DNA from: JAHQVI01 sp963749875
GTDB lineage: Bacteria > Pseudomonadota > Alphaproteobacteria > Rhizobiales > Rhodomicrobiaceae
Assembly: GCA_963749875.1 (NCBI GenBank)
Contig: CAVVOX010000002.1
Location: 1,178,001 to 1,242,000, forward strand
Direction of reading: 5' to 3'
DNA length: 64,000 nt
Shown here: positions 24,697-34,999 of the stretch, one piece after another
Layout: each line of letters starts with the position of its first letter
How positions within the stretch are numbered: position 1 is the first letter of the stretch
The notes under the pieces: model-generated
The model's input: the letters and a program-made list of their open reading frames with translations, nothing else
Told to the model about the DNA's origin: nothing
Database searches by the model: none
Translations under genes and position numbers: made by a program

Positions 24697-25527
24697 TCAC
24701 ATGGCCAAAGCCAGCAGGAAACGCAATGCGACGGCCAGCAGGAACAGGGCAAACGCGATCTCGAGTTTCCGCCGCGGCAGACCGTGGGCGAGACGGACGC
24801 CGATCGGGGCCGTCAGAACGCTTGCTGGCATCATCGCGGCCGCGCTGATCAGGCTGACATAGCCGACCGAGCCGGGAGGCAGACCGGCAACGCCCCAGCC
24901 GGCCCAAATGAAACCGACCAGAGCCGGCACGGCGACAACGCAGCTAAAGCCCGCCGCCGTTCCGACAGCCCGATGGATCGAGCGCCCGAGCAGGGTCATC
25001 AGGGCCGCAATCTGGGCGCCGCCGCCCACGCCCATCAGCGTTGCAAGGAACCCGACCCCGACTCCGACCGGATAAGCGACCGCCGGGCGCCCGATCTCGC
25101 CTCTGATGCGCCAATCCTCCCGCTTCAGCAGCAGCGTGGCGCTCATGATGGTCGCCGAGACGACCCAGACGGCTTTCATTGCGGTATCATCGGCGAATTT
25201 CGCCGCGATCGCTCCGAGAACGACGCCGATGATCGCGCCGGGCGTGAGAAGGCGCAGGACGGGCATGTCGATTGCGTCGCGCTGGTAATGCGAGTTTGCC
25301 GCCCGGAATGACGTCGGGATGATGATTGCGAAGCTGGTGCCGACCGCCAGATGCAGAGTGACGTCCTCCGGCACGCCTGCGGCGCCGAACACCTCATACA
25401 TGACCGGGACCAGAATGCCGCCGCCGCCGACGCCGAACAGCCCGGAGAGCACGCCGGTCAGAAGGCCCCCGGCCACCAACAGGCCGACCAGGATTGCAAG
25501 CTCGCCGGCGGGCAGACCCAAGCTCAT
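24697..25527 (-). CDS. TauE/SafE family sulfite exporter-type permease
   Basis: A 276-residue integral membrane protein with about eight hydrophobic segments. The start at 25527 is favoured by AAGGAGAA seven bases upstream; a longer form from 25566 lacks such a site. The duplicated family motif is visible: SGLFGVGGGGILVPVMYEVF in the first half and TLMGVGGGAQIAALMTLLG in the second. TauE/SafE proteins export sulfite or organosulfonates or related anions; the substrate here is open. It is transcribed divergently from pepN with a 200-base shared upstream region. Confidence 0.9.
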   Translation of the reverse strand: MSLGLPAGELAILVGLLVAGGLLTGVLSGLFGVGGGGILVPVMYEVFGAAGVPEDVTLHLAVGTSFAIIIPTSFRAANSHYQRDAIDMPVLRLLTPGAIIGVVLGAIAAKFADDTAMKAVWVVSATIMSATLLLKREDWRIRGEIGRPAVAYPVGVGVGFLATLMGVGGGAQIAALMTLLGRSIHRAVGTAAGFSCVVAVPALVGFIWAGWGVAGLPPGSVGYVSLISAAAMMPASVLTAPIGVRLAHGLPRRKLEIAFALFLLAVALRFLLALAM

Positions 25528-25728
25528 GATTTCTCCTTGGAATTTCGCTGCGCTCATAAATCCCAATTACACGGAAAGGGCAAGCGCGATCCGCGCGGTG
25601 CAGCGTGGCGCCGCCATGCACTTCTGAGCGCGAGCCCCTGCGATTCCGCCCGGCGGAAGCACTTCAGCCGTAATTGGGTCTTGGCATAGCCGGCTTTGGC
25701 CTCTAAGCACGAGGAAAGGATCAAGATC

Positions 25729-28398
25729 ATGAAAACGCAAGAACCCCGCACGATTTATCTTAAGGATTACCAGCCCGCCCCCTATCTGATCGACCGGACA
25801 GAGCTCGACATCCGGCTCCACCCGAGCGAAACCGAGGTCGCCGCGCGCCTTGCCATGCGCCCGAACCCCGCAACGAAGGGAAGGCATGGGCCGTTGGTTC
25901 TGAATGGCGAGAAGCTGAGGCTCGTCAGTCTTGCCATTGACGGCGAGGCGCTGCCGGAGAGCGCCTATCAGCTGGGCGAAGGCAGCCTGACGATCGCGCA
26001 TCCGCCGGGCAAGCCGTTCACCCTGGAAGTGACCAGCGTCTGCAATCCGGAGGCGAATAAGGCGCTGACCGGCCTTTATCGGTCGGGGACGCTCTACTGC
26101 ACCCAGTGCGAGCCGGAAGGCTTCCGGCGGATCACCTACTATCTCGACCGGCCGGACGTGCTGGCGGAATACCGGGTGCGGCTCGAGGGCGACGCCAGGG
26201 AGAACCCGGTTCTTCTGTCGAATGGTAATCTCGTGGAGGAAGGCGAGCTGCCAAGCGGCCGCCACTATGCCGTCTGGGACGACCCCTTCCCGAAACCGTC
26301 CTACCTCTTCGCGCTCGTGGGCGGAAAGCTCGGCTCGATCGAGGACAGCTTCACGACTCGCTCCGGGCGCAAGGTCGAACTTCGCGTCTATTGCGAGCCG
26401 GGCAAGGAGGATCGCTGCGGCTGGGCGATGGAGAGCCTGAAGCGCGCGATGAAATGGGACGAGGAGCGCTTCGGCCTCGAATATGATCTCGATATTTTCA
26501 TCATCGTTGCGGTCAGCGACTTCAATATGGGGGCGATGGAGAATAAGAGCCTCAACATCTTCAACGACAAGCTGATCCTGGCGAGCCCGGAGATGGCGAC
26601 CGACCGCGAATATGAATCCATCGAGGCAGTGATCGGGCACGAATATTTCCACAACTGGACCGGCAATCGCGTCACCTGCCGCGACTGGTTCCAGCTTTGC
26701 CTGAAAGAAGGCCTGACGGTCTTCCGCGATCAGGAATTCACCTCCGACCTGCGCTTGCGCGGCGTGAAGCGCATCGAGGATGTGTTTCACCTGCGGGCGC
26801 AGCAATTCACCGAGGATGGCGGACCGCTGGCGCATCCGGTGAGGCCGGAATCCTTCATCGAAATCAACAATTTCTACACGCGGACCGTCTACGACAAGGG
26901 CGCCGAGCTGTGCCGCATGATCATGACCATTGTCGGCGAGCAGGGCTTCCGCAAGGGGCTCGACCTCTATTTCAAGCGCCACGACGGGACGGCGGCGACG
27001 GTGGAGGATTTCGTCGCGGCGATGGCCGACGCGAACAAGGCCGATCTCGGCCAGTTCATGCTCTGGTATTCGCAAGGAGGAACGCCGGAGCTGACCTGCC
27101 GGCTGACCCATTCGGTGGACAAGAAGGCGGCAAAGCTCACCGTCAAGCAGGCGTTGAGACCGACGCCGGGCCAGCCGAAGAAGAAGCCGATGCACATTCC
27201 GCTGAGGCTCGGGTTCCTCGACGGCAGCGGGAACGATGTTCCTCTCACGCTGGAAGACGGCACGATCATCAAAGACGGCGTTCTGCACTTAAGGAAGCGT
27301 TCGGAAAGCTTCACCTTCACCGGCCTTTCCGAACGTCCCACCCCGTCGCTTCTGCGGGGCTTTTCCGCGCCCGTCAATCTGACGGCCAATCTCAGCGACC
27401 GCGATCTGGAATTCCTCATCGCGAATGACAGCGATCAGTTCAATCGCTGGCAGTCGGCCCAGACGCTGGCGATGAAGTCTCTGAAAGCGATGACCGCGGC
27501 CATCCGGGCCGGACAAAACAAGAGGCCCTCACCGCGTTTTGCCAAGGCGCTCGGCCAGGTCATCGAGGACGACGCCCTGGAGCCGGCCTTCCGCGCCCTG
27601 ATGCTGAGCGTTCCGAGTTTTCGGGACATCGCCCTCGCAATAGGATCGGACATCGATCCGGAAGCCGTCTATCAGGCGCGTTACCGGTTTCGCGAAAGCC
27701 TCGGCAAGGTGCTCAAGCCGGTGCTCAAGGAGATCTATGAGGGGCACGAGATCACGGAGGATTACGTTCCGGATGCGGAAGGCACAGGCAAGAGGGCGCT
27801 GCGCAACGCGGCCCTTGCGCTCCTGTCGCTCGCCGGCGGCCGCTCCGCAGTCTCGCGCCTGCGCGACCATTACAAGCGGGCCACCAATATGACCGACACG
27901 ATGGCGGTCCTTGAGATCTTCGGCGAGATCGATGCGCCGGCGCGCGATGCCGTGCTGAACTCCTTCTACAGGCGCTGGAAAAACGACCCGCTCGTGCTCG
28001 ATAAATGGTTCTCCGTCCAGGTGCGCTCGCCGCTCCATGGAACGCCGGCCTTCGTCGCCGAGCTTACGAAGCATCCGCAATTCTCGATCAAGAACCCAAA
28101 TCGCGTTCGCGCCGTGCTTGGGGCTTTCGCGGGTGGAAACCACGTTCAGTTCCATGCGCCCGATGGCGGGGGCTGCAGGCTGATCGCCGACACCGTTCTG
28201 GAGCTCGACAGGTTCAATTCGTTGATGGCGGCGCGGCTGCTTGGCAGTTTCGAGATGTGGCGGATGCTCGAGCCGGGTCGGCAAGAGGCGGCGCGCCGGC
28301 AGCTTGAGCGCATCGGTGGGGCGAAGGATCTTTCCCGCGACGTCTATGAAATCACCGCAAAGATGCTGAAAGAACCCGAAAAGCAGGATGCGGCTTGA
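25729..28398 (+). CDS. pepN: Aminopeptidase N
   Basis: An 889-residue M1-family zinc aminopeptidase of the bacterial PepN type. The start at 25729 follows GAGGAAAGGA. The exopeptidase motif GAMEN is at about residues 268-272, and the zinc site HEYFHNW begins at residue 304, with the third ligand Glu in LKEGLTVFRDQEF about 20 residues later. YRSGTLYCTQCEPEGFRRITY is a conserved N-terminal-domain signature. The C-terminal half is the helical ARM-like domain. The enzyme trims N-terminal residues from peptides in the cytosol; no signal peptide is present. Divergent from the TauE-family gene. Confidence 0.97.
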   Translation: MKTQEPRTIYLKDYQPAPYLIDRTELDIRLHPSETEVAARLAMRPNPATKGRHGPLVLNGEKLRLVSLAIDGEALPESAYQLGEGSLTIAHPPGKPFTLEVTSVCNPEANKALTGLYRSGTLYCTQCEPEGFRRITYYLDRPDVLAEYRVRLEGDARENPVLLSNGNLVEEGELPSGRHYAVWDDPFPKPSYLFALVGGKLGSIEDSFTTRSGRKVELRVYCEPGKEDRCGWAMESLKRAMKWDEERFGLEYDLDIFIIVAVSDFNMGAMENKSLNIFNDKLILASPEMATDREYESIEAVIGHEYFHNWTGNRVTCRDWFQLCLKEGLTVFRDQEFTSDLRLRGVKRIEDVFHLRAQQFTEDGGPLAHPVRPESFIEINNFYTRTVYDKGAELCRMIMTIVGEQGFRKGLDLYFKRHDGTAATVEDFVAAMADANKADLGQFMLWYSQGGTPELTCRLTHSVDKKAAKLTVKQALRPTPGQPKKKPMHIPLRLGFLDGSGNDVPLTLEDGTIIKDGVLHLRKRSESFTFTGLSERPTPSLLRGFSAPVNLTANLSDRDLEFLIANDSDQFNRWQSAQTLAMKSLKAMTAAIRAGQNKRPSPRFAKALGQVIEDDALEPAFRALMLSVPSFRDIALAIGSDIDPEAVYQARYRFRESLGKVLKPVLKEIYEGHEITEDYVPDAEGTGKRALRNAALALLSLAGGRSAVSRLRDHYKRATNMTDTMAVLEIFGEIDAPARDAVLNSFYRRWKNDPLVLDKWFSVQVRSPLHGTPAFVAELTKHPQFSIKNPNRVRAVLGAFAGGNHVQFHAPDGGGCRLIADTVLELDRFNSLMAARLLGSFEMWRMLEPGRQEAARRQLERIGGAKDLSRDVYEITAKMLKEPEKQDAA

Positions 28399-28449
28399 GG
28401 TCAGGGTTCGAAATTCGGTGCGAATCGGTCGAAATTGCAAGTGTGGCCC

Positions 28450-30342
28450 ATGCGTACTGCGTGGGGCTCCCCGCTTTCGACCATTGCCATGCTGCGAAAC
28501 GCTTCAAACCCGCATTCTTTGCTCTCCGCCCTCATGCGCCGTGCGGGCCGCGTTCGCTCGGCCTTCGCGGCGGAACTCCACCCTTTCTTGATCGGCCTGA
28601 TCGCCGTCCCGTCCCCCGCCTATGCGCTTGAGATGCGGGATGTGCCCATCGATCTGCTCGCCGCGTCGCTGATCGGCTGCGCTCTCGGTGCCGCGGTTGC
28701 GTTGATCGTCGCACGCAGACGGACCGCGCAGCTTATGCGCTCGGCGCTGGAGCTGCGTGACGGCACCGAGCTTCTGCTGCGTGACGGCCGGGCGGCGCTG
28801 CTGTACTGGAACCTCGTCAAGGGTGAGCTGTCCTGGTCGGAATCGCTCTTTGCGATGCTTGGGCAGCGGTTGCCGGGCGGCCGGATGCCTTACCGCGATA
28901 TGCGTGATCTGCTGCATCCCGATGACGACCTTTATGAGATCGTCGAAAGCCATATCAGGAATGGCGACGATGAGGTGCGGACCTGCTTTCGGCTCCGGGA
29001 CCGCGAAGAGGGCCGCTGGCTGTGGTTCGATCTGCGCGGCCGCATCAGACGGCGCGGTGAGAACAGTCCGCCGATCCTGATTGCGGTTGTCTCCGATGTG
29101 ACGGAGGAGCGCGAGCGGGAGATGGAGAATGTCGATACGTCGGCTCGTCTGCGCGATTCCATCGAGGCGATCTCGGAGGCCTTCGTGCTTTGGGACAATC
29201 GGGACCGGCTGGTCGTCTGCAATCGCAAGTTCAAGGCGATCTATAAGATCCCGAACAAGCTGCTGAACCCCGGCACACCCTATGAGGACATCGCCAAAGG
29301 GGCCCGGGAATCGCTGCGTCAGGGCCCTCGCACCGCCGACGGCAAGGCGAAGCAGGGGCCGAGTGCTTACGAGGCGGAGCTGGCCGAGGATTGCTGGCTG
29401 CATATTGGCGAGCGCCGGACCGAGGATGGCGGTTTCGTCAGTGTGGGCACCGACATCACCGCGCTGAAACAGAGCGAGCAGCGCCTTTCGGAGCGGGAAA
29501 TGGAGCTCAAGGCGACTGTTGCCGATCTGGAGACCTCACGGGTCAAGCAGGAGGCGCAGACCCGCCAGCTTTTTGAGCTGACGAACAAATATGCCGCGGA
29601 AAAGGAGCGCGCCGAGGCCGCCAATCGCGCAAAATCCGAGTTTCTAGCCAATATCAGCCACGAGCTGCGCACGCCTCTGAACGCCATCATCGGCTTTTCC
29701 GAGATGATCCATCAGCAGCTCTTCGGCCGGATCGGGCATAAGAAATATATTGAATACGCCCAGGACATTCAGGAGAGCGGACAATATCTCCTGGAAGTGA
29801 TCAACGACATTCTCGACATGTCGAAGATCGAAGCCGGCCGCATGGCGCTGGTGATGGAGCGGCTCAATCTCGGCGAGATCGCCGCCGAGACGATGCGAGT
29901 GGTGGAGCAGACCGCAAAAGCGCGCAATATCCGCCTGAAAACCTCCGGCAACCCGTCCATCGAGCTGGCCGGCGACCGGCGCGCGCTCAAACAGGTGCTC
30001 ATCAATCTCCTTGCCAATGCCGTCAAATTTACCCCGGTTGGCGGCGAGGTGACGCTGCGAACCTACCGCTATCGCGGCTCGGTCCGCATTGCGATCAGCG
30101 ATACGGGCGTCGGAATTCCGCGGCATGAGATCGCCAAGCTCGGGCGGCCCTTCGAGCAGGTCGAAAATCAGCTGACCAAGGGCCATAGGGGCACCGGCCT
30201 CGGCCTTGCGATCTCACGGTCGATCCTCGAGCTTCACAATGGCCGGCTGGAGATCAAAAGCCGCGTCGGCGAGGGGACAACTGTGACTTGCATTCTGCCG
30301 GCCACGCAGGATACGACAGCGCTGGACAGCGAGGCCGCTTAG
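28450..30342 (+). CDS. PAS-containing sensor histidine kinase (PleC/DivJ/PdhS-like)
   Basis: A hybrid-less sensor kinase of about 630 residues. The ATG at 28450 is used; TTG at 28435 and later ATGs are alternatives because no strong ribosome site is seen. Order: N-terminal hydrophobic segments (about residues 50-90), one PAS/PAC-like domain (about 95-225), a second PAS_7-like domain (about 228-340), coiled coil (about 345-395), HisKA with FLANISHELRTPLNAIIGFSE (phospho-His about residue 404), and HATPase with N box NLLANAVKFTP and G box HRGTGLGLAIS. The HisKA-to-ATPase sequence closely follows the kinases that act on DivK in alphaproteobacterial cell-cycle control. No response regulator gene is adjacent. 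Confidence 0.88.
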   Translation: MRTAWGSPLSTIAMLRNASNPHSLLSALMRRAGRVRSAFAAELHPFLIGLIAVPSPAYALEMRDVPIDLLAASLIGCALGAAVALIVARRRTAQLMRSALELRDGTELLLRDGRAALLYWNLVKGELSWSESLFAMLGQRLPGGRMPYRDMRDLLHPDDDLYEIVESHIRNGDDEVRTCFRLRDREEGRWLWFDLRGRIRRRGENSPPILIAVVSDVTEEREREMENVDTSARLRDSIEAISEAFVLWDNRDRLVVCNRKFKAIYKIPNKLLNPGTPYEDIAKGARESLRQGPRTADGKAKQGPSAYEAELAEDCWLHIGERRTEDGGFVSVGTDITALKQSEQRLSEREMELKATVADLETSRVKQEAQTRQLFELTNKYAAEKERAEAANRAKSEFLANISHELRTPLNAIIGFSEMIHQQLFGRIGHKKYIEYAQDIQESGQYLLEVINDILDMSKIEAGRMALVMERLNLGEIAAETMRVVEQTAKARNIRLKTSGNPSIELAGDRRALKQVLINLLANAVKFTPVGGEVTLRTYRYRGSVRIAISDTGVGIPRHEIAKLGRPFEQVENQLTKGHRGTGLGLAISRSILELHNGRLEIKSRVGEGTTVTCILPATQDTTALDSEAA

Positions 30343-30397
30343 GAGCATGGTCTCGCTGCTTTGATTGGGTTGGCAATGATACCCGGCGAGGTCGTTT

Positions 30398-31024
30398 ATG
30401 GACTCATCCATTCCCGATTTGGAAACGCCGGCGCGCGCCCCTGAACGTACCTCGACGATACTCGCCCGCCTCGCGACCGAAAACGAGCGGCATACGATCG
30501 ATGTCGGCACGATCGTCGATGCGTTATACGATCGGAGTTTCGGCGTCGTCATCATTCTTTTTGCACTGCCGAACACGGTCTTTCCCGTCGCCTGGGTGCT
30601 CGGTGCGCCGATCCTGCTGTTCACGGTACAGATGGCCGTCGGGCGCCAGGAGCCTTGGCTGCCGACCTTCATGCGGCGTCAGAGCTTCAGCCAGGACACC
30701 TTCTCCAAGATCGTCGGCTATGCCGTGCGTTATCTGTCGAAAATCGAGGCATGGCTGAAGCCGCGCTGGAATTTCCTGACGACCAATCGAATGGAAAAGG
30801 TGATCGGCGTCTATATGACGCTTCTGACGATCGTCTTGCTGGTCCCTGTGCCGTTCGGGAATGCGCTGCCGTCTTTCGGGCTTGCGATCATTGCGGCCGG
30901 ACTTCTGGAAAAGGACGGCATTGCGATCATAGTCGGCTCGATCGTGGGATTGCTCGGGACCGCTTATGTCCTGACCGTGATTGGAGGGATTTGGACCGCG
31001 GTGGAGACATTTCTCGGTCTCTGA
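30398..31024 (+). CDS. Exopolysaccharide synthesis protein ExoD family
   Basis: A 208-residue membrane protein of the ExoD family, named after a Sinorhizobium gene needed for exopolysaccharide and alkali tolerance. Cytoplasmic N-terminus of about 45 residues, then hydrophobic segments with FGVVIILFALPNTVFPVAW, MTLLTIVLLVPVPFGNALPSFGL and IAIIVGSIVGLLGTAYVLTV. The ALPN..P pattern and the LLEKDG turn are typical. It is separated from the histidine kinase by 55 bases in the same direction and might be cotranscribed. The biochemical role of the family is not established. Confidence 0.9.
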   Translation: MDSSIPDLETPARAPERTSTILARLATENERHTIDVGTIVDALYDRSFGVVIILFALPNTVFPVAWVLGAPILLFTVQMAVGRQEPWLPTFMRRQSFSQDTFSKIVGYAVRYLSKIEAWLKPRWNFLTTNRMEKVIGVYMTLLTIVLLVPVPFGNALPSFGLAIIAAGLLEKDGIAIIVGSIVGLLGTAYVLTVIGGIWTAVETFLGL

Positions 31025-31308
31025 GTGCGTTTCTTTGCGCCAATGCCGGTGGCTCACGGCGTTGCTCCGCCCGCTATGACTCTTGAGGCGCCCGCCTCAT
31101 TCGCTGCACTGCACCGAAGGCCCCGCCCCCGAATAGGCTCATGCACCAATGCCGCAGCCGGCAAATATTGTGCAGGGCAAAAAGCTGCTTCTTTCGAAAA
31201 GGAAAGGATTTTTCCATCCGGGTTGACTAAGATCCCGGCCTTGCTCCGGCGAAGTCCGGCAAGAGCGAGGGACCGGCCGGCGCGGAGCCGGCAAGCGGGC
31301 GGAGATCG

Positions 31309-32127
31309 ATGAGGCGAATTTTTGCAAGGCGTGCGGTGTTGAAAGCTGCGGCGGCTGGTCTTTTCTCCTTTCCCGCCGCCGTCAGGCTCCGCGCGGAGCA
31401 GATCCCGCCTGCATCGCCGGCGGAACCGCAACCTGGCTGGAGCTTTGAGGGTGTCACGGGACCGGAACATTGGAGCGAGCTGTCGCCGGACTACGCTCTC
31501 TGCCAATTTGGAATTGAGCAAAGTCCGATCGATCTCGTCGATGCCGCCAAAGTCAGTTTTTCGCAAGCGCTGCGTCTGGATTATCGACCGGTCACCGCGC
31601 GGGTGACGCGGTTGACCTGGACCGTGCAGGTGGCGTTCGACCCCGGCTGCGCCATCATGACGACTGGGCGGCGCTATGCGCTGGAATTCATGCATATCCG
31701 CCATCCGAGCGAGCATCTGCTGTCGGGCCGCGCGCTGGAGATGGAGTTGCAGCTCGCCCATCGCAGCGAGGATGGCGCGGTGGCGATGATCGGCGTGTTT
31801 GTGCGGCAGGGCAAGAAACACGAGGCGCTGGAACGGATTATCGCGGAGCTGCCGAGCGAGGTCTCGGGAAAGCCGTCCGTCCTTGCGATCAATCCGATCG
31901 ATCTGCTGCCTCCGCCGCCGGATGAGAGCCCGGACGCGCGGCCCTTTTATCGCTATATGGGTTCCCTGACGACGCCGCCCTGCACGGAGGGCGTCAATTG
32001 GACCGTTTTCAAAACGCCGGTCGAGGCTTCCGCAAAGCAGATCCGGGAATTGGCGGCATTGTTTCCGGCCAATGCCCGCCCGGCCAATAAGATCAACCGG
32101 CGCTTCCTGCTGGAATATGGCGGCTAG
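31309..32127 (+). CDS. Alpha-carbonic-anhydrase-like protein with degenerate zinc site
   Basis: A 272-residue exported protein; RRAVLKAAAAG near residues 7-17 resembles a Tat signal. The fold is clearly alpha carbonic anhydrase: GIEQSPIDL, EFMHIRHPSEH, and GSLTTPPCTEGVNWTVF with the catalytic-threonine region. In active enzymes the segment reads FHFHxPSE and ExHLVH, giving three zinc-binding His. Here the second His is Arg (residue 131) and the third is Gln (residue 148); only His129 remains, while Glu146 and the Thr region are kept. It is therefore probably not a zinc-dependent CO2 hydratase but a carbonic-anhydrase-related protein. The stop codon TAG is provided by the adjoining repeat. Upstream gap of 284 bp shows no clear promoter. 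Confidence 0.88.
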   Translation: MRRIFARRAVLKAAAAGLFSFPAAVRLRAEQIPPASPAEPQPGWSFEGVTGPEHWSELSPDYALCQFGIEQSPIDLVDAAKVSFSQALRLDYRPVTARVTRLTWTVQVAFDPGCAIMTTGRRYALEFMHIRHPSEHLLSGRALEMELQLAHRSEDGAVAMIGVFVRQGKKHEALERIIAELPSEVSGKPSVLAINPIDLLPPPPDESPDARPFYRYMGSLTTPPCTEGVNWTVFKTPVEASAKQIRELAALFPANARPANKINRRFLLEYGG

Positions 32128-32250
32128 CGCAACGCGCGTCCAAGCATGTCCCCGCGAAAGCGGGGATGGACGCGGGAACAGTTGCGCTCATCTTTTGAAA
32201 TAGATCAACTCAACCTCGTTCAAGTGAGTCTACTTGAACGAGGTAAATCC
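32125..32250 (+). repeat. Dispersed two-hairpin repeat, copy 4
   Basis: Forward-orientation copy beginning GCTAGCGCAACGCGCGTCC. Its first hairpin has three nested perfect arms: GCGCAAC/GTTGCGC, GCGTCCA/TGGACGC and CCCCGC-GAAA-GCGGGG. The second module is TAGATCAACTCAACCTCGTT with ACTTGAACGAGG; the right end is degraded. The left TAG is the stop codon of the carbonic-anhydrase-like gene. Confidence 0.88.
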
Positions 32251-32307
32251 GATGCCAAGACAAACAGATAGAGCGACGCTTCCGATTCCGATTAAGGGCC
32301 CGGCGCT

Positions 32308-34999
32308 CTAACCATCGCCGCGCGCGGTTCCGTTCCCGTTTCCGGGACGATAGCTGCGCTGTCCGCCTATTTCGGAGGGCTTGTCTGCCCGCTCCATTTT
32401 CGGGCGCCTTGGATAGCGCCGCGTCTTCTTCCGCAGCTCGGTGGAAGGCGACTGGGCGCGCTGGTGCTTCAGCAGATCCTTGATCCAATCCGCATCCCGA
32501 AAATGGATATCCGTCTGCCGGTAAGGGATCTCGATGCCTGCCTTCTGGAATGCCTCGACAATCTCTATGCGCAGCTCGGTCCTGAGACTGAAAGACTTGG
32601 TAATGTCATAAGTATAGGCGTAGAGCGTGAACTCCAGCGCATCGGCCGCGAAGTCGCCGAAATAGACGAAAGGTTCAGGGCTCTTCATCACCATCGGATT
32701 GCTCCTGACGATGTCGAGAAGAATGTCGTGAACCTGACGCGGGCTGCTCCTGTAATGCACGCCCACCGTGATCGCGACCCGTCCGCTATAATTATGCAGG
32801 GTCCAGTTCTTGACCTTTTCCGAGATGAAAAAGGAATTCGGGATCAGCACATTCGCGCGGTCGAACGTCTCGATCTCCGTGGCGCGGACGCTGATCCGCC
32901 TGACGAACCCCTGTTCGTCTCCGACCACGACCCAGTCGCCCACCTTGATCGGCCGTTCGACCAGGAGAATGAGGCCGGAAACGAAATTGTTGACTACCCC
33001 CTGCAAGCCGAGACCGATACCGACGGAGAGGGCGCCGGCGACAAGCGCAATGTTTGACAGATCAAGGCCGGTGTAAGAGATCGCCACAAGGGCGGCGATC
33101 ACCACCCCGGCATAACCGATGGCCGTCCGGATGGAATTGCGCGCGCCGCCCGAAATGCCGGCGGTCTCCAGGACGCGCCGGTCCAGCCAGCTTTGGAACA
33201 CCCGCGCGAAAAGATAAGCAAGAATGAAAACGATCAGCGAGGCGACAATTGCCGCAAGGGAGATCTCCGTCCGGCCGATCTTGAAGCCGAAGAGCAGGCT
33301 GTTGCCCCACTCGCTGATATCCTGCCAGTCGAAGCCCCATTGGAGCAGGATCAGCGGCGCGGTGAGCAGCAGCACGCCGGTTTTGAGAAGCAGGGTGACG
33401 GGCAGAGAGAGCTGCTCGCGGCGGCGCTGGTCGAGCCCGGCTCTTTCCTTCAGCCATTTGCCGAGCTGAGCCTGCTCATTGCCCATGCTTTCGCCGACGG
33501 CGTCCACCCAGATCATCAGGAGATAGAACACCGCGACGATGGTGCCGGTGACGATGAGCTGCGCCGAGATGAAACGGGCAAGGCCGATATAACCCGCAAG
33601 GGCGCTGAGCAGGATGAGCAGCGCAAAACCCCAGAGCGGCCAGCGAAGCTTGCCGATCCAGTCAAGCTCGGGCGCATCCTCGACGACCAGCGGCTTGCGG
33701 GGCGTCAGGAGGATCGCGATGACGAGGGCGGCAATGACGATACTGGAAACGAAGCTTTGCGCGACAGTCAGGGTGAAGGGCGCATTGGAGACGTAGCGCA
33801 CCGTATCGATGAACAGCGTGAAGCTGTAGACCGCGGCGAGCGCCACGACCAGCCAGCGGATCCGCCGCGCCGCGCGATCGTCAATCGGCAGAAGCCGCCA
33901 ACGGGAGCGCTGAGGCGCGAGCGCGGTCGCGATGAGCGCACAGACGGCCGTAACGATCAGCAGCGAGCGCATCGCCGAATAGGCGAGCAAGTCCACATTT
34001 TCCGCCATCAGGCCCTGATAGCGGAAGCTGTAATAGAGGAAGGCCGATGTCGCCGCGTAAGGCAGAACGCGCAGCAGGGTGACCCAGGCGGCCGAGGTCG
34101 AGCGCCGCCAGTAAGGCGGATCCCCGGCATATTTCCAGCGGCGGAAATGCCGGACCCCTCGCGTGGATGCGAAGGCGGTTCCGATGGCGATCAGAAGGCC
34201 GACGATCAGGATCAGGATGGCATCGGATCGGCGATCCATATGTTGCCACCAGGTCGAGACGGTTTGCCAGGCTTTCTGTAGCGCAAAGCTGAACTGCTGA
34301 GGAGCGCTCTGCCACGTATAGGCGCTGTGGGCGTTGGGGACATGTTCGAAGAGCCGCTCTGCGAATTTCTGGCGGCGAATGTCCTGAACCTTGCCTCCCA
34401 GCTGGCCCGCACGCAGCTTCGTCGAATTCAGCGATGTTCTTGACCGCGCTCAGGCTGCCGTAAATTTTCTTCAATTCGGCGCGCTGCGCGGCGACCGCCT
34501 CGGGATCGCCAGTTTCGGGAACAGGGCCTAGATTATCGACCTGCGCCTTGGCCTCCTCGACCTTGGGCGAGAGAATCGCAAGGAATTGGTCGATCTCGTT
34601 CCGGATTTCTTCCAGCCGTTCGCGCGTGCGGTCGAGCTGCGCATAAGAGACGAACGCGGCGTTGAGCGTTTCCTCGATGTCGTTCAACTCATTTGCCCAG
34701 CCCTCCAGTTTCGACGCGGTTTCGCTGCCGGTCGCGCGATCGACGACGGAGAAATCGGGCGGCGCCGGTTTTGGCGCCTCGGCTTGCGCAGGAGCCGCAC
34801 CGCCATTCGGCGCTGGCGAGCTTTCGGCCTTTGGCTGGTCTTGGGGGACCGCCAGCTGAGCGGTCTTTGTTTGCGCCTTTGCGCCCGATGTCGTCAGCTG
34901 AATTTGCGCCAGCGCATTTCCACCCGAGAGCGCGAGCAGCACAGCAAGCAGCCCGAGCATGCGGGGGAATGAAGCGCACACGCGTGAAAAATGTGTCAT
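32308..34999 (-). pseudogene. MscS-type mechanosensitive channel with DUF3772-like N-terminus, frameshifted
   Basis: The N-terminal frame starts at 34999 with a signal peptide (MLGLLAVLLALSGGNALAQ), an Ala/Pro-rich linker and a coiled-coil periplasmic region ending NIAEFDE. The family sequence then continues in another frame as LRAGQLGGKVQDIRRQKFAE, followed by about ten membrane helices and the MscS core: GIGLGLQGVVNNFVSGLIL (pore helix), RPIKVGDWVVV and RANVLIPNSFFISEKVKNW. Skipping one base near 34417 joins the frames into 896 residues, a normal length for large MscS-like channels that gate under hypo-osmotic shock. So this is one gene with a one-base insertion, real or technical. The C-terminus is basic and low complexity. 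Confidence 0.88.

Noticed and set aside
25567..27288. A 573-codon minus-strand frame opposite pepN
   Set aside because: pepN has the GAMEN and HEXXH motifs in the other strand; the opposite frame is a shadow.
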